64,000 nt of DNA from Amorphophallus konjac (taxonomy: Eukaryota; Streptophyta; Magnoliopsida; Alismatales; Araceae): positions 164,654,334 to 164,718,333 of the forward strand of contig CM040120.1 of assembly GCA_022559845.1 (NCBI GenBank), in the 5' to 3' direction. A program made the position numbers and the translations under genes. This document shows positions 19,254 to 30,506 of this stretch, one piece after another. How positions within the stretch are numbered: the first letter of the stretch is position 1; every line of letters starts with the position of its first letter. Below the pieces are notes generated by a model. The model did no database searches. It was not told where the DNA came from and saw only the letters and a program-made list of their open reading frames with translations.

Positions 19254-21725
19254 TTAGGGAGCAGGTTTTGGAACCCAAGATATTTTGGGCTCCAAGACAG
19301 AACCAGATACTTGAGAGTGAAAACAAGACAATAGCTGTTTGGGGATCCACATTTGTGTAAAGATGGAAGGTTTAGTGGATTCTACAGCTTGACAGTTCTT
19401 TTTGTTATTTTTCTTTTTCTCAGCACCAACAGGTTTAGTTTTGTTTTCCTGGTGCTTTGATGGTTGTTGTGTAGTCCTGGCATTCATTTTATTCAAAACG
19501 TTTTTATTTTTCTGCCAGTGCCTTGGCCAATGAGTGTACTGGAAGTTGTGTTCCAAATTGGTCCTAGGCTGACCATAGAACCCCTGGTGACTAGGACTCC
19601 ATGTCCTAAACTGACTATCCCATCTCCTAGCTGGCTGAGGTCTATATGGCTGATACCAAGTGGGGAAATTCTGATACCCGAACCTCATGTGTACAGGGTT
19701 CCACCCAAACCTATTAAGTGGTTGAGGATGAAAGTTATGATAGACTTTGGCTCTAGGGAAATAGGGATGAGCAAATGGGTTCCTAGCTGCACTTGGTCTC
19801 CCTGTCACCTTTGATCCTCTAGGTTTCTGAACTGACTTATATTGGGTCTTTTTCTGAGCAGTTGATGGTGATGGAGACTTAGCAGCCTTGGGCTGGGGTT
19901 TTGATGTGCTAGCTGGCTGACCCCTAGCCTTGGACTTATCCTTGGAAGAAGAGCATGCAGCTCTAGGCTCTACAACTTTCTGCTTTCCCTTGTCCTTAGC
20001 ACTGGACACTTTTGATTTAGCATTATTGAAGGCAAATTTTTCATTGACCATTTTTATGAGTGGTCCTCTATTCTTTTCTCCCACACATGAAATGGTTTTC
20101 AATTCAAAGCTCTTTTTAGCTGAGGGATTAAAACGAAGACCCTCCTTTCTGAAATTAACTTTTGACCCTAGCAAGGCATTTAGATTTTCAGTTCCTTGGG
20201 TCATGCTTTCAATGATTTTCATTTTGTCAGAATTTCCATTTTCCAGATTTTCAATAGTTTTCTTTAATTCAGCATTCACTGACAAAACAGCTTCATATTT
20301 TTCATTTGAAGTCTTTATTTCATTTTCAGACTTCTGAATTTTCAATTTCAACTCATCAACAACATTTTTCAGCAAATTATTTTCTTTCCTACAATCAATC
20401 ACAACATGCTTTAATTCATCAAAATCAGAACATGCATTTTTCAATTTGTCATTCTCTGATTGTAAGCATGCAACTTTATCAGAAAGAGTTTTATCATTAA
20501 CCAGAGAATTCATTTTCTTCTTTAAGAGTCTGTTTTCCTTCATAATATCATTAGCTTTATCTAACAGGTCTTCATAAGCATCTGCCCAATCAGAAATAGT
20601 GTAATGTTCAAAAAGGGATGATACCTGATCAGACTCTTCTTCTTCTTCTCCATTCCTGGCCATCAAGCAAATGTCCTTTTCTGATTTTCCACTATCTGAG
20701 GAAGTGCTCAGTGTGCCTTCTTCCTCATCACTCCATGTACTAACCATGGCCTTCCCCTTTGGCGCTTTCTTCCATGGTCTTCCTTTCATTTTCTGTAACT
20801 CTGGACAATAAGCCTTTATATGACATGTTTTCCTGCAATGATAACAAGCATTAACATCAGATTTTTCAGCAGGGTTAAATTTATACCTGTTTTGTTTCCT
20901 GCTGTGGTATTTTCTGTAGAGATTCTTCCCTTCTCTTTTAAGAAATCTACTGAACCTTTTTGTGATCATAGCTATTTCATCCTTTTCAAGATCTGATCCA
21001 GATGAACTCCGATCACTGGATGATCCAATGCTGCTGGACTGTTTTGAGCAGCTATGCTTGGCCTTCAGTGCAATAGGCTTCATGTATTCGTGCTCTTCAG
21101 TTTGAAGTAAATTCATCTCGTACGCCATCAAGGAGCCTATCAGCTCATTGGGTTTCATCCTTTGTAGATCGTTTGACTCTTCAACCACAGTTGCTTTGGT
21201 ATGCCATATAGGAGTCAACGATCGAAGGATCTTCCTCACAACTTCATGATCAGTATAAGTCTTTCCCAGATTTCTTAGACCATTTGTTATGATGGTCAGA
21301 CGAGCATACATTTTGGTCACTGTCTCACCAGGCTTCATCCGAAATGCTTCATACCTTGACACTAGCATGTTTGCCCTCGTCTCTCTCACTTCAGATGTTC
21401 CCTCATAGATGACTTCGAGGGTATCCCACATCTCCTTCGCTGTCTTGCAGGATGACACTCTGTCAAATTCGGTGGGATGAAGTGCACACTGAATGGCGTT
21501 GATGGCGCTCCAATTCAGAGTAGATTTTCTGACTTCTTCTCTGGTCCACAATTCCTCATTCTCGTGTAGCTCATAGGGACCTTTGCTTATAATCTTCCAG
21601 ATCTTGTAATCTTTGGCTCTAAGGAAGACCTGCATCCGGTTCTTCCAATATGGGTAGTTGGAACCATCGAAGAATGGTGGCTTCGTAGTGGACTGACCCT
21701 CTGCTGTTAGCCCTCTAGCATCCAT
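19254..21725 (-). CDS. gag: Gag protein of Copia-1, intact (823 aa)
   Basis: Structural protein expected to form the virus-like particle and bind the element's RNA in the cytoplasm. Residues about 15-215 are a Copia-type Gag domain (starting near PPFFDGSNYPYWKNRM), alignable along its length with the broken Gag of Copia-2. A CCHC zinc knuckle is at residues 294-307 (CYHCRKTCHIKAYC, with all four metal ligands). Residues about 380-510 are a long heptad-rich coiled coil, then LLGSKVNFRKEGL, a motif also in Copia-2. The C-terminal third is basic and rich in Pro, Tyr and Trp. The frame ends at WVPKPAP, just where SIRE-type proteins would go on into protease. The start is the first ATG after the primer site (42 bp away). 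An open frame this long in a pol-less element suggests selection until recently. Confidence 0.92.
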   Translation of the reverse strand: MDARGLTAEGQSTTKPPFFDGSNYPYWKNRMQVFLRAKDYKIWKIISKGPYELHENEELWTREEVRKSTLNWSAINAIQCALHPTEFDRVSSCKTAKEMWDTLEVIYEGTSEVRETRANMLVSRYEAFRMKPGETVTKMYARLTIITNGLRNLGKTYTDHEVVRKILRSLTPIWHTKATVVEESNDLQRMKPNELIGSLMAYEMNLLQTEEHEYMKPIALKAKHSCSKQSSSIGSSSDRSSSGSDLEKDEIAMITKRFSRFLKREGKNLYRKYHSRKQNRYKFNPAEKSDVNACYHCRKTCHIKAYCPELQKMKGRPWKKAPKGKAMVSTWSDEEEGTLSTSSDSGKSEKDICLMARNGEEEEESDQVSSLFEHYTISDWADAYEDLLDKANDIMKENRLLKKKMNSLVNDKTLSDKVACLQSENDKLKNACSDFDELKHVVIDCRKENNLLKNVVDELKLKIQKSENEIKTSNEKYEAVLSVNAELKKTIENLENGNSDKMKIIESMTQGTENLNALLGSKVNFRKEGLRFNPSAKKSFELKTISCVGEKNRGPLIKMVNEKFAFNNAKSKVSSAKDKGKQKVVEPRAACSSSKDKSKARGQPASTSKPQPKAAKSPSPSTAQKKTQYKSVQKPRGSKVTGRPSAARNPFAHPYFPRAKVYHNFHPQPLNRFGWNPVHMRFGYQNFPTWYQPYRPQPARRWDSQFRTWSPSHQGFYGQPRTNLEHNFQYTHWPRHWQKNKNVLNKMNARTTQQPSKHQENKTKPVGAEKKKNNKKNCQAVESTKPSIFTQMWIPKQLLSCFHSQVSGSVLEPKISWVPKPAP

Positions 21726-21766
21726 GGCCGACCCTCTTTAGGATGTTAGTCCTGCACAAAGAGTTA

Positions 21767-21779
21767 GGCTCTGATACCA
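21767..21779 (-). other. Primer binding site of Copia-1, initiator-Met tRNA
   Basis: TGGTATCAGAGCC on the minus strand, 2 bp from the end of the 5' LTR. Confidence 0.92.
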
Positions 21780-21781
21780 AT

Positions 21782-24780
21782 TGTTGGGACGCTAAAGGGT
21801 GATCTAGAGGGGGGTGAATAGATCACACACCCGTTAACGATTTACTGCAGTAGAATCCACTACCAGAAAAAGCGGGATTTCAGACGGAAATTTCCGTCTG
21901 AAATTTGTGACGGATTTTTTTCCGTCGGAAATCCCGTCTGAAATTTGCAATTACACACCGAATTTCAGACGAAAATTTTCCGTCACAAATTTCAGACGGA
22001 ATTTGGGACGAAAAATTTAATCTATCAGAAATTTATGACCAAGAATTTGTGACGGCCACATTTGTGACGGATCCGTCTGACAATCCGTCACAAATGTGTC
22101 TTCTCACGGATTTTCAGACGGAAATTAATCCGTCACAAAATGTTTGTGCCCCCAATCCGTCGCAAAGGCACATTTGCGACGGATTGGGGGCGCAAAAATT
22201 TTGTGACGGATTAATTTCCGTCTAAAAATCCGTGAGAAGACACATTTGTGACGGATTGTCAGACGGATCCGTCACAAATGTGGCCGTCACAAATTCTTGG
22301 TCATAAATTTCTGACAGATTAAATTTTCCGTCCCAAATTCCGTCTGAAATTTGTGACGGAATATTTTCCGTCACAATTTCCGTCTGAAATTCGGTGTGTA
22401 ATTGCAAATTTCAGACGGGATTTCCGACGGAAAAAAATCCGTCACAAATTTCAGACGGAAATTTCCGTCTGAAATTTTCGTCTGAAATTTCCGTCTGAAA
22501 ATTCCGTCTGAAATCCCGCTTTTTTTGGTAGTGATCAAATGCGGAATTAAAACTTCTACTGAACAGATAGTGGGCACAATGCGAATACCACCCAGAACAG
22601 ATGAAGAACCGTCCTAAGCATACATCTACTGCGCGAAGATAGAAATATAGAAGCTAGGCAAACCACAAAACAATCACACAGTAGACAAAGGATTTTAGGT
22701 GGTTCGGTCCTCCAGACCTACATCCACCCCACACTCAACCCGAGTGTGGCTTACTGCTGACTCACAGCTTGAACCGCTGGGCCTCACAGCTTGCCTACAA
22801 TCCGCTGAGCCTCACAGCTTGCTGTCTGAGGTATCCACCTCGCCTGCTGAGCCTCACAGCTTGCTTGTCCAGAGGAATCCTCCTCTACAAAACCCGCTGG
22901 GCAATACAGCTTAGCCGTCCAGTGGAATCCACCACTGCAAGTGCTGCCACACAGCTTGAACACAAGAGTTTCGGAAGACAAAACAAAAGACAAACAAAAT
23001 AAAAAGGAAATGTATCCCTGTAGGGAATATCGCTCAAACAAGTGAGCAACCTCAGATCTGGTTTTGAACCAAAGATCTGAGGAACGAACTCCTTCTCTCT
23101 TTCTCTCTTCTTCTTCTCTTCACACTCTGCTCGAGCTCTCTATCTCTCACTTTTTCTCTTCTGCTTCTTCTCTCTTTCTTTTCTTCTACTTCTCTTTTCT
23201 TTGGATTGAACAGCTCTCTATTCTTTCTCTCTGCTTCTGCTCTTCTCCTTCTCTCCTTCTGCTTCGATCAGTCTTCATCTGTGGACGAAGGTTTCCTTTT
23301 ATAAGCAGTCACTGCAGGAGCAGCACTGGGCGCGTGTCTTCCACATTTACCGCCCAAGTGTTTTGGCCATGTGTCATCCTGTCAGCCCTTCCAGCCTCGG
23401 ATCACGTGCCCCTTCATTAAGCTTCACGAACAGAGCCTGTCAGATAGAAAATTATCAGTTTAATGTCGACACATTGTATAGACTTCGTTCGATGCATCAA
23501 GCAATGTGTGGACTTGATAATGCGAAGACAATGTATAGACTTTGCAGTGTGTGCAATGATGCACAAGATGAAGTATGCACAATGGCTGTATGGACTTGGC
23601 GTTCTGAACAATGTACATACTTGCTGTGAAGAACAATGCCCAAATGCAGTGTATGGACTTAGCGTGAATGCAATGCAAACACAAGAGTGTATAGACTTGA
23701 TGAATGCGATGCAGACACACAGAGTGTGTAGACTTGATGAACAATGCATTCTAGGCAAACCCTGTACAGACTTGAATGATGAAGCACACGATGCAATGTG
23801 AAGACTTTGAAGAACATATGCTGTACTGCAAGATGGCAGTGTACACACTTGGTGTCCACTTGAGACGCTCAGTGAGATGGTGAGCAATGTACAGACTTGC
23901 TGAATTGAGAGCATGAACAGTCTGCAAACAGTGCAATGTATAGACTTTGGCTAGACAAGCTATAGGGCCGATGTATAGACTTTGCAAATGTTCAGACTTG
24001 AAAGCTCGACCAGTGTACAGACTTGCCACCGACCAAAGTATAGACTTGAAAAGCTTGAACACAGTGATGTGCAGACTTTGTGATGTATAGACTTATGAAT
24101 GCAACGTAGGTGAAGACCCCAATGTATAGACTTCCAATATGAATGCAACCACTGTACAGACTTGCTCAACCAGTCCGATGTACAGACTTGGAATTTCAAC
24201 AGAAGGATGTACAGACTTGGAAAGTCAATCTGCTGAATGTACAGACTTGGTGACTGAACATAGGTAAAGATAAGCACTGTATAGATTTCATGCAACTAGC
24301 CAACAAGCGGATGTATAGACTTAGCGTTATGAAGCTTGCAGGCTATATAGACTTGCTAGAGTGAACGATGTATAGACTTGCCCATGGCTGTCTAGACTTT
24401 GCATGCGTGCTTATACTTTGACAGACGATGCGTTGTGCAATGTGCAGACTTGAAGCATGAAGCAAGTGACACAAAGTATGCACAAAGCAGATATTGAACT
24501 GAAGCTAACTGACAGAATGCAATGCATCTATACTGACTCACTGTAATGAATGCACCTGTGATACTCTCACTGTGTTGCTATCATCAAAACAAAATACATA
24601 AGCTAGACTTGAAGCATGAAGCAAGTGACACAAAGTATGCACAAAGCAGATATTGAACTGAAGCTAACTGACAGAATGCAATGCATCTATACTGACTCAC
24701 TGTAATGAATGCACCTGTGATACTCTCACTGTGTTGCTATCATCAAAACAAAATACATAAGCTTGTGCCTAAGACGCACA
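21782..24780 (-). repeat. 5' LTR of Copia-1 (2999 bp, contains a MITE)
   Basis: Collinear with 14373-16665. Subtracting the 676-bp MITE with its 3-bp duplication leaves 2320 bp, against 2293 bp in the 3' LTR; the difference is almost wholly the extra 28-bp motif unit near 24150-24180. Ends are TGTTGGGACGC and GACGCACA. TATA box at 23295-23305 (minus). Confidence 0.92.
21858..22533. mobile_element. CACTA-type foldback MITE (676 bp)
   Basis: Begins CACTACCAGAAAAAGCGGG and ends CCCGCTTTTTTTGGTAGTG, a terminal inverted repeat with CACTA ends. It is flanked by the 3-bp duplication ATC (21855-21857, 22534-22536), typical for CACTA transposases. The other LTR of Copia-1 shows the uninterrupted site. 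Nearly the whole element is an inverted repeat centred near 22170 (CCCCCAATCCGTCGC...GCGACGGATTGGGGG). It is filled with TTTCAGACGG and GTGACGG motifs like the subterminal binding repeats of CACTA elements. It has no gene; the transposase must come from elsewhere. Confidence 0.93.
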
Positions 24781-26375
24781 ACACACAGGGGAAGAAAGCC
24801 TTAACCAACTGACAACGCCGTCAGAACCCCAGCACAGGAAACATCGATTCTCACGAAAGCACCGATCTTGAGGGACGCAGCCAGACTACAATCATGAACG
24901 GCACCTCGCTCCGCACGTCGTGCACACCGGCCATCAGAGCAGGCACACACCAAAGGACATAGTCTGGCATCAGCTTAGTGTTAAGGGAAACCAAAACAGA
25001 GCCTCCACCAGCTCATGTAGTCATCTCAACAGATCACAGCAAAAATATCGGCTTAGCACCAATCTTGATGCGCAACCAGCAGCATCTTCTGTCTGTGAAA
25101 GACCACATGCTGATCACCAGCTGCTCGTCAACGTGAAACCTCCACCGGCCCAGCAGGCACGATCCAACTCACGACAGGCCATCCGCTAACTCACACAAAT
25201 AATTACCACATCTCAAGTTGCACTCCTCTCGGACATTACATCCGATCTCGAGCATCGCGCCAACTCGACCCTCTCAGGGAGCACGACGAAACCAAATGAC
25301 AAGACTCAGGAGTCTTTGGTCATCACCTCACTCGACTCAGACTTACAGGGAAATCCTCCCATGCATGGTCACCAGACCAGGGATGACCACTCCAATGCTA
25401 ACGTCCCATCAAGGACCACCATTCCGACGCCGATCTCACTAAAAGGCCTCCACCCACAGGCGTCACTCTTCCGTCTTGTCTCATCAAATCCTTCATCTCA
25501 ATTAATCCAAGTGGACACCTGCCAATCCCGATTCCGCCCTCACCACAGAGCCACGAGACACCACCGGAACGACTCATGGCACACGTCTCTAGGGGAGGAA
25601 AGTGCCATCCAAATCACAGCAACCTTGTCGCCAATGCCGCAACCAATGCACACGGGTCCCCAACAATACACATCTTACCGTGGTCGACTACGAGACTAGC
25701 CTTACCAGTCACTTTCAGCTACCAACAGGAACCCAAAATCTCTCCGAGATCACTTCCTCTAGAACACGATCGCCTTTGAGAACACAACTTGTGACACAAG
25801 TCGGGCACCAAACCACCGACTCTAACCAACATGTCCTCGACCTCCATCAGTCGGCATCCTCAACAACCCCATCCGGGTCTAGCGCCGACGCCTGACACGA
25901 CTTTCATCACAGGAACAGGGTACTCATGCGGCACACTTGCCAACATTTTTCCCCAACACTCCATCCTGTCAGTGCCAAGAACCATAATATCTCGAGCAAC
26001 GGCACGGCAACAACACGTCTCACACAGAAGAACCAATCCTCTAATGCTCAACGCAAACTCAGGAATCCACCCGTAGCAACCAATGCTACGATCCTGAACC
26101 AGTGGGTTATGAGCCCACCAGGCTTCCGCTGCGCACTCTGATCCACGAACACAGCCAAAATGGCAACCGTCGACGCTCATCGTCGAGTCCCGAAACCACC
26201 GCAGAACCTTCACATGTCAACCAAATCCAATGCGAACACAATCCATTCGCACACAAGAGCGTAGGAGCAAGACTTACCGGGACAACTCAGCCTAATCTTG
26301 CCTTGAAATCCACAAAAACAACCGGGACCGACACGTCATTTCTGACGCCACAAAGCACGACATGAACATCAGTCT
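24781..26375 (-). other. Internal segment of element M
   Basis: 1.6 kb between Copia-1 and Copia-2. It joins M's 3' internal end to its 5' internal part. Frames of 70-130 codons occur on both strands, but none looks like Gag or Pol. A/C-rich on this strand, as ABC's interior is T/G-rich on the other. Confidence 0.65.
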
Positions 26376-27747
26376 TGAAGTCCCGAGTTTAAATGGCACC
26401 CAAGAGGGGGGTGAATTGGGTGTTAAAAAATTAATGAAGATTTTTTTCTTTTTGTATAAAATATGTGATAGAATGCTATATGAGAGACAAGGTTAACAGA
26501 GACCAAAAAACAAGGCAAGATCTAAAAGGTGATAAATGGATTATTCAGGATAAACGAGAATAAAACTGAACTGGAAATCACACATGCAATTTGCACAGAA
26601 TGGGGATAGAAGAAAAGGAACAAACCACACGGCGACAACGATTTTTAGGTGGTTCGGATGCCACAACGGCAACCTACGTCCACCCCTCACGGACTGTGAG
26701 GATCCACACACTATCTTGTAAAAAGTTACAAGATCAACCACACACAACACTTACACACTGGGAAGAGGAGTTCCCGCGAAGATGTAAGAACACCTTAATA
26801 CACACACAGCTACACGGGAGGACACACACAAACACACACACACGGATCTAGGAAGATCCACACACACCGAAATATTTTAACAACTACAAGATCCACATAT
26901 GAAGCTTAAGAAGGCAAAAAGAATTTAGAACACAATAGAAGAATCTTGATTTGCTCCCCCTTAATGGATGGTTGGATGCTTTGGATGCAGCTTGAATCCT
27001 TGGGCTGATCTTCACTTGACTTGATGAAGAAGGATGAAGAACTTCTCTCGGAGCACTGTTCACGTCTACAGTGCCAAATCCCTTCTCTTCCTCTTGGCAG
27101 CCTCCCTTTGATCTTGCTTGAGCATTAGGGTTTTCCAAACCCTCTTGTATAAGTTATATAGGTCCTTGAATGGTCCAAGGCCTCCCCCAGACCAGATCCA
27201 CAATATCTGGAGAGTTTGGTAGCTTAGGGATTAAACAATTCCCATGAGAGTGGCTTATCTCGAAAGGTTAAAAAGTCAACAATTGTTGGCAGCTCGGGGC
27301 TGGCGGTCGACCTGCAGGGGCTGGCGGTCGACTGCCACTGAAAAACCTGCAAGTGGCCGGTCCCTGGGAAATCCGGTCGACCGGGATTTGAGGGGCATCG
27401 ACCGCCACTGTGACAGACTGTAGAGAATTGCATTCTGTTATTTCAGGTCGACCGGGGTCATGCTAGAGGTCGACCGGACTATCAAAAAACCTGAAAATTA
27501 AGAGTTTAGCCCAGAGAACAATATCCACAAGATCGAGACATGAATTGGATGCATGTTTATGAGAAATGTCAAGTTCATTTGAGATCTGAGAAAGCCCATT
27601 CGGAAAACTAAAACCTTAAGCAAAAGCATGAAAAAATCCGGCCTTGAAAACGTGTGAAAAACACTTGGGTCAAGGATTCCAAACAGGAGAGCCACCAAAG
27701 GTCCTTGGTTTTGTTATCATCAAAAACACTGAGATAGATATACAACA
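26376..27747 (-). repeat. 3' LTR of Copia-2 (1372 bp)
   Basis: From TGAAGTCCCGAG to TATACAACA. The minus strand has CCTATATAACTTAT (about 27146-27162), a possible TATA box. Around 27295-27480 are five or six GTCGAC-centred palindromes such as GGCGGTCGACTGCCA and CCGGTCGACCGGG. Confidence 0.92.
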
Positions 27748-28223
27748 ATCTCCCCCTTTTTGATGATGACAAAACGCTAGGCTTACACACCAAGGTTTAT
27801 GTTGTAAAAATTCAGATTAAACGTTGTGCTAGAAATGTCATTCACCAAAACAAACCAATCAACACGATGTAGCACAGATCACTAGATAGGCAATAAGAGT
27901 ATGAAATGAGACACCAAAGCCAACAAATGAATTCAAACACCAGTGCTTTCAATTCATCAGTTTCATTACAAGATACATTAGTGCGAGTGGATGCACGACT
28001 CTAAAACCAAAGTCTAAGCAAAAGACTAACACTACAGACAGCCCTCACATGACATGCAAGAAAGCAACCCAACCACACAACGACATACATAAGTAAATAA
28101 TAAGCCTGCCCTACTACTTCTCCCCCTTTATCAACAGCAAAAAGGGATGGGATAGACGAAGGAGGGACTCAAGCAGCACTGGATCAAAAGAGAACATGCT
28201 AGAGGTGAAAGCAAAACAAAGCC
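27748..28223 (-). other. Copia-2 polypurine tract and 3' untranslated region
   Basis: The minus-strand tract AAAAAGGGGGAGAT (27748-27762) abuts the 3' LTR. The rest has no coding frame; a second AAAGGGGGAGAAG tract lies near 28120. Confidence 0.8.
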
Positions 28224-29674
28224 TCATGGAGCATCTGCAGGAGGGGGCTGATCGGCGGGAGGTGTAGGTGGAAGGCCAAGGTGCTGACGAATGGCGCTAA
28301 GTTGGTGGCCATGACTGTGAAGAAGATCAAGAACATGACCAATGGATACATCACGAGCCGCATCCTGGCGCCGCATGCCAATAAGGGAGAGCTGCAAGAG
28401 GGTAAAGGATCGGCCAGACTCAGCGAAATCTGCGCGGAGAGAAGTCATGTGGGTGGTGAGAGTGGCCATCTGAGTAGAGAGAGTCTCAAAAGCAGTAGAG
28501 AAGGTGTCCAAACGCCCTGATAGGGTGTCAAACGCAGTGCCCATATTGTCTCCAAGGGTAGAGAGACGATCCCCAAGGTTATCCACACGAGTCTCCAAGC
28601 CGGTAAGCCGCCCGTCAAGAGCCTCGTAGTCCACCGAAGGGCGCTGTCCGGCCCCCTGAGTGGAAGATTCCCCATGGTGAAACTGGGGTGGAGGAGGCAT
28701 CTCAAGATCCGGGTGAAACGGGGACGAGGGAGGAGGCTGCTCCTCAGCGGGAACTGGAGGGGGGACATCCCCGTCGCCTTGCTGCTGCGCTGGCGCATCA
28801 TCTTCCTCACGGAGCTCATCTTCCCCATAAACTGGAATGTCCCGCACAAGCTCGCCGTCGGGACCAAAGTAGTAGCCAAAATCTGTGAAAAATTTATGCT
28901 TATTGTACACATCATCCGGCCGAACATAGATGAACTGCTCATTTGCCACATTAATCCCGGCATGAATAAAGACTCCGATCAACTGCGAAGCATAGGGAAG
29001 AGACCGCCGGAGGTAGGTACGACAGGTTCCAATCAGATCAGTCATGAGCCGACCCATATTGATTTGAATACCATTCATAACATGATAGAATAGAAAACGC
29101 TGAACCTCTGTAACCTCATCCCGACCGCCCACTTTGGGATAAATCAATGATGTAAACATGTGGTGCAGGACTCGCTGTATTGAAGGAAAATGATTGGCAT
29201 TTAGCTTGATCAAATTGCTCACACTGTGTACATACTCACAGCTGGTCATAGCAGTAAATGTTGCTGGAACTTCACCAAAACCATATGCCCTATCTGCACC
29301 CATGGCGGATACTCCTAGGGCCTGCTGAAATAACTCCGAAGTGATATGAAGCTCCACACCCTCAACCGTGGTGTATAACTGGTCATTTCTCATAGCTAAA
29401 AAGCCATAGAACTGCTGCACCAACCGAGGATAATACCTATTGTACCGGGTAACAAAGTCCATCCAACCGTCCTGAACCTCAAAAGAGCGCACAAATTCGG
29501 GAAGAGCTCATTCACCTCATCAAAGTCAACCAAGCGAGGGTCGATAATAGGACGTGGAGGTAAGGGTGCTCGAGGCAGAGGAGGAGCTTGGTGAGATGGA
29601 GGAGTCGGGGCCGCTTGCCGTTGACGGCTAGCTTCACCTTGGGTAGAATGCCGAGAACTCCGTCTTGGCGGCAT
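28224..29674 (-). pseudogene. Extra ORF of Copia-2, plant transposon protein domain, one frameshift
   Basis: Placed between RNase H and the 3' LTR, where SIRE elements carry their 'envelope-like' ORF. The likely start is the ATG at 29674 (MPPRRSSRHS). After about 60 codons, near 29500, one base is missing and the frame shifts into a 422-codon frame (28224-29492). The N-terminal 200 residues resemble the 'putative plant transposon protein' domain (Transposase_32-like): WMDFVTRYNRYYPRLVQQFY, then a helical region. A proline- and acid-rich linker and a heptad-repeat helix (DNLGDRLSTLGDNMG) follow, then a PPADQPPP tail. I see no signal peptide or membrane segment, so 'envelope' is unlikely. Its role is unknown. 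Confidence 0.75.
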
Positions 29675-29818
29675 TCCGAACTTGAAAAACCCACCGGGAA
29701 ACTCTTGAGGAATCGATCTCAACCCCGGGAACGTGGATGAAGCACAAGGGACACTTCTACGGCTTGGAGGAACTTTTCCACAGAGAAGAAGTTGAGAGAG
29801 ATCTCCACGAACGCACAC

Positions 29819-30506
29819 CCGACAATATGGGAGAGGTCCCGAAGTGATGCCGGGACGACCAAATCAATGTGCGGATGGAGGAAGAAGGGTTGTGGAGGCT
29901 TGGATGGTGGAGATGAGGAGTGTTGGGGTTAGGGTTTGGTGGTAGAGAGTGAGTGGAAGTGAAGGAGAGAGAGAAAGGAAGAAAAAAGACCCATATATGA
30001 AGGGTCGGTGGACCCCTAAGTCGGGCCGGTCCGCCGCCGACGGTCGACCGACGCGGGCTTGGCGGTCGACTGCCAGGACCAAAATCCCCAAAACTAGATA
30101 TTCCTTTTTTTTGTTTCTTTATTTTTCCTTTTTCCTTTTTCTTTTTTTTTCTTTTTTATTTTTCTTTCTCTATTGGGGGATAGGCAACAGACTGCCTGAG
30201 AGGGGCCACTAATCAGGACAAGGGAAGTGAAAAGAGCAAGATGCATAACTGATAAGAGGTTCTGATTTTCCCTAGTAAGTACCTTTAGTACCAGCACACT
30301 GAGTCCACAGATGTTTGAGCAAGGAATATTAAGCCATAGAAGAATTATTCAAGAAGGGTTGGATATAAGAAGTAATAAACAGGCATGCAAGGTGAGTAAC
30401 AACGTGAGAAACAACACATAAGAAAGAGAAGAGGCAAAATGCATGGTTTCTACCCTCGATGCACATGATTTTTCTACAAATGCAACCCTATACCTTAGAT
30501 GCAAAC
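29819..30506 (-). other. Copia-2 spacer between pol and extra ORF
   Basis: About 690 bp with no frame of note. It contains GTCGAC palindromes like those of the LTR (30040-30075) and a long T-rich run (30101-30170; A-rich on the minus strand). Confidence 0.7.

Larger units (their letters stand above)
14373..24780 (-). mobile_element. Copia-1: gag-only SIRE-like Copia retrotransposon
   Basis: Minus strand: 5' LTR 24780-21782 (with a MITE inside), primer site 21779-21767, an intact 823-codon gag, about 2.6 kb of non-coding DNA, a polypurine tract, and 3' LTR 16665-14373. Protease, integrase, reverse transcriptase and RNase H are absent, so this is a non-autonomous terminal-repeat element with only GAG. 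Gag is clearly related to that of Copia-2, both of the SIRE/Maximus type. The flanks (CACGG left, ACACA right) do not form a clean 5-bp duplication. Confidence 0.9.

Noticed and set aside
22222..22577. Short minus-strand frames in the MITE
   Set aside because: They follow from the inverted-repeat motifs; MITEs carry no genes.
24781..24785. Target duplication for Copia-1
   Set aside because: Flanks CACGG and ACACA do not match beyond a few bases, so I do not claim one.
24920..26365. Chain of overlapping plus-strand frames (70-130 codons) as a possible gene
   Set aside because: No shared frame, no domain, Thr/Ser/His-rich by composition; the region is the non-coding interior of M.
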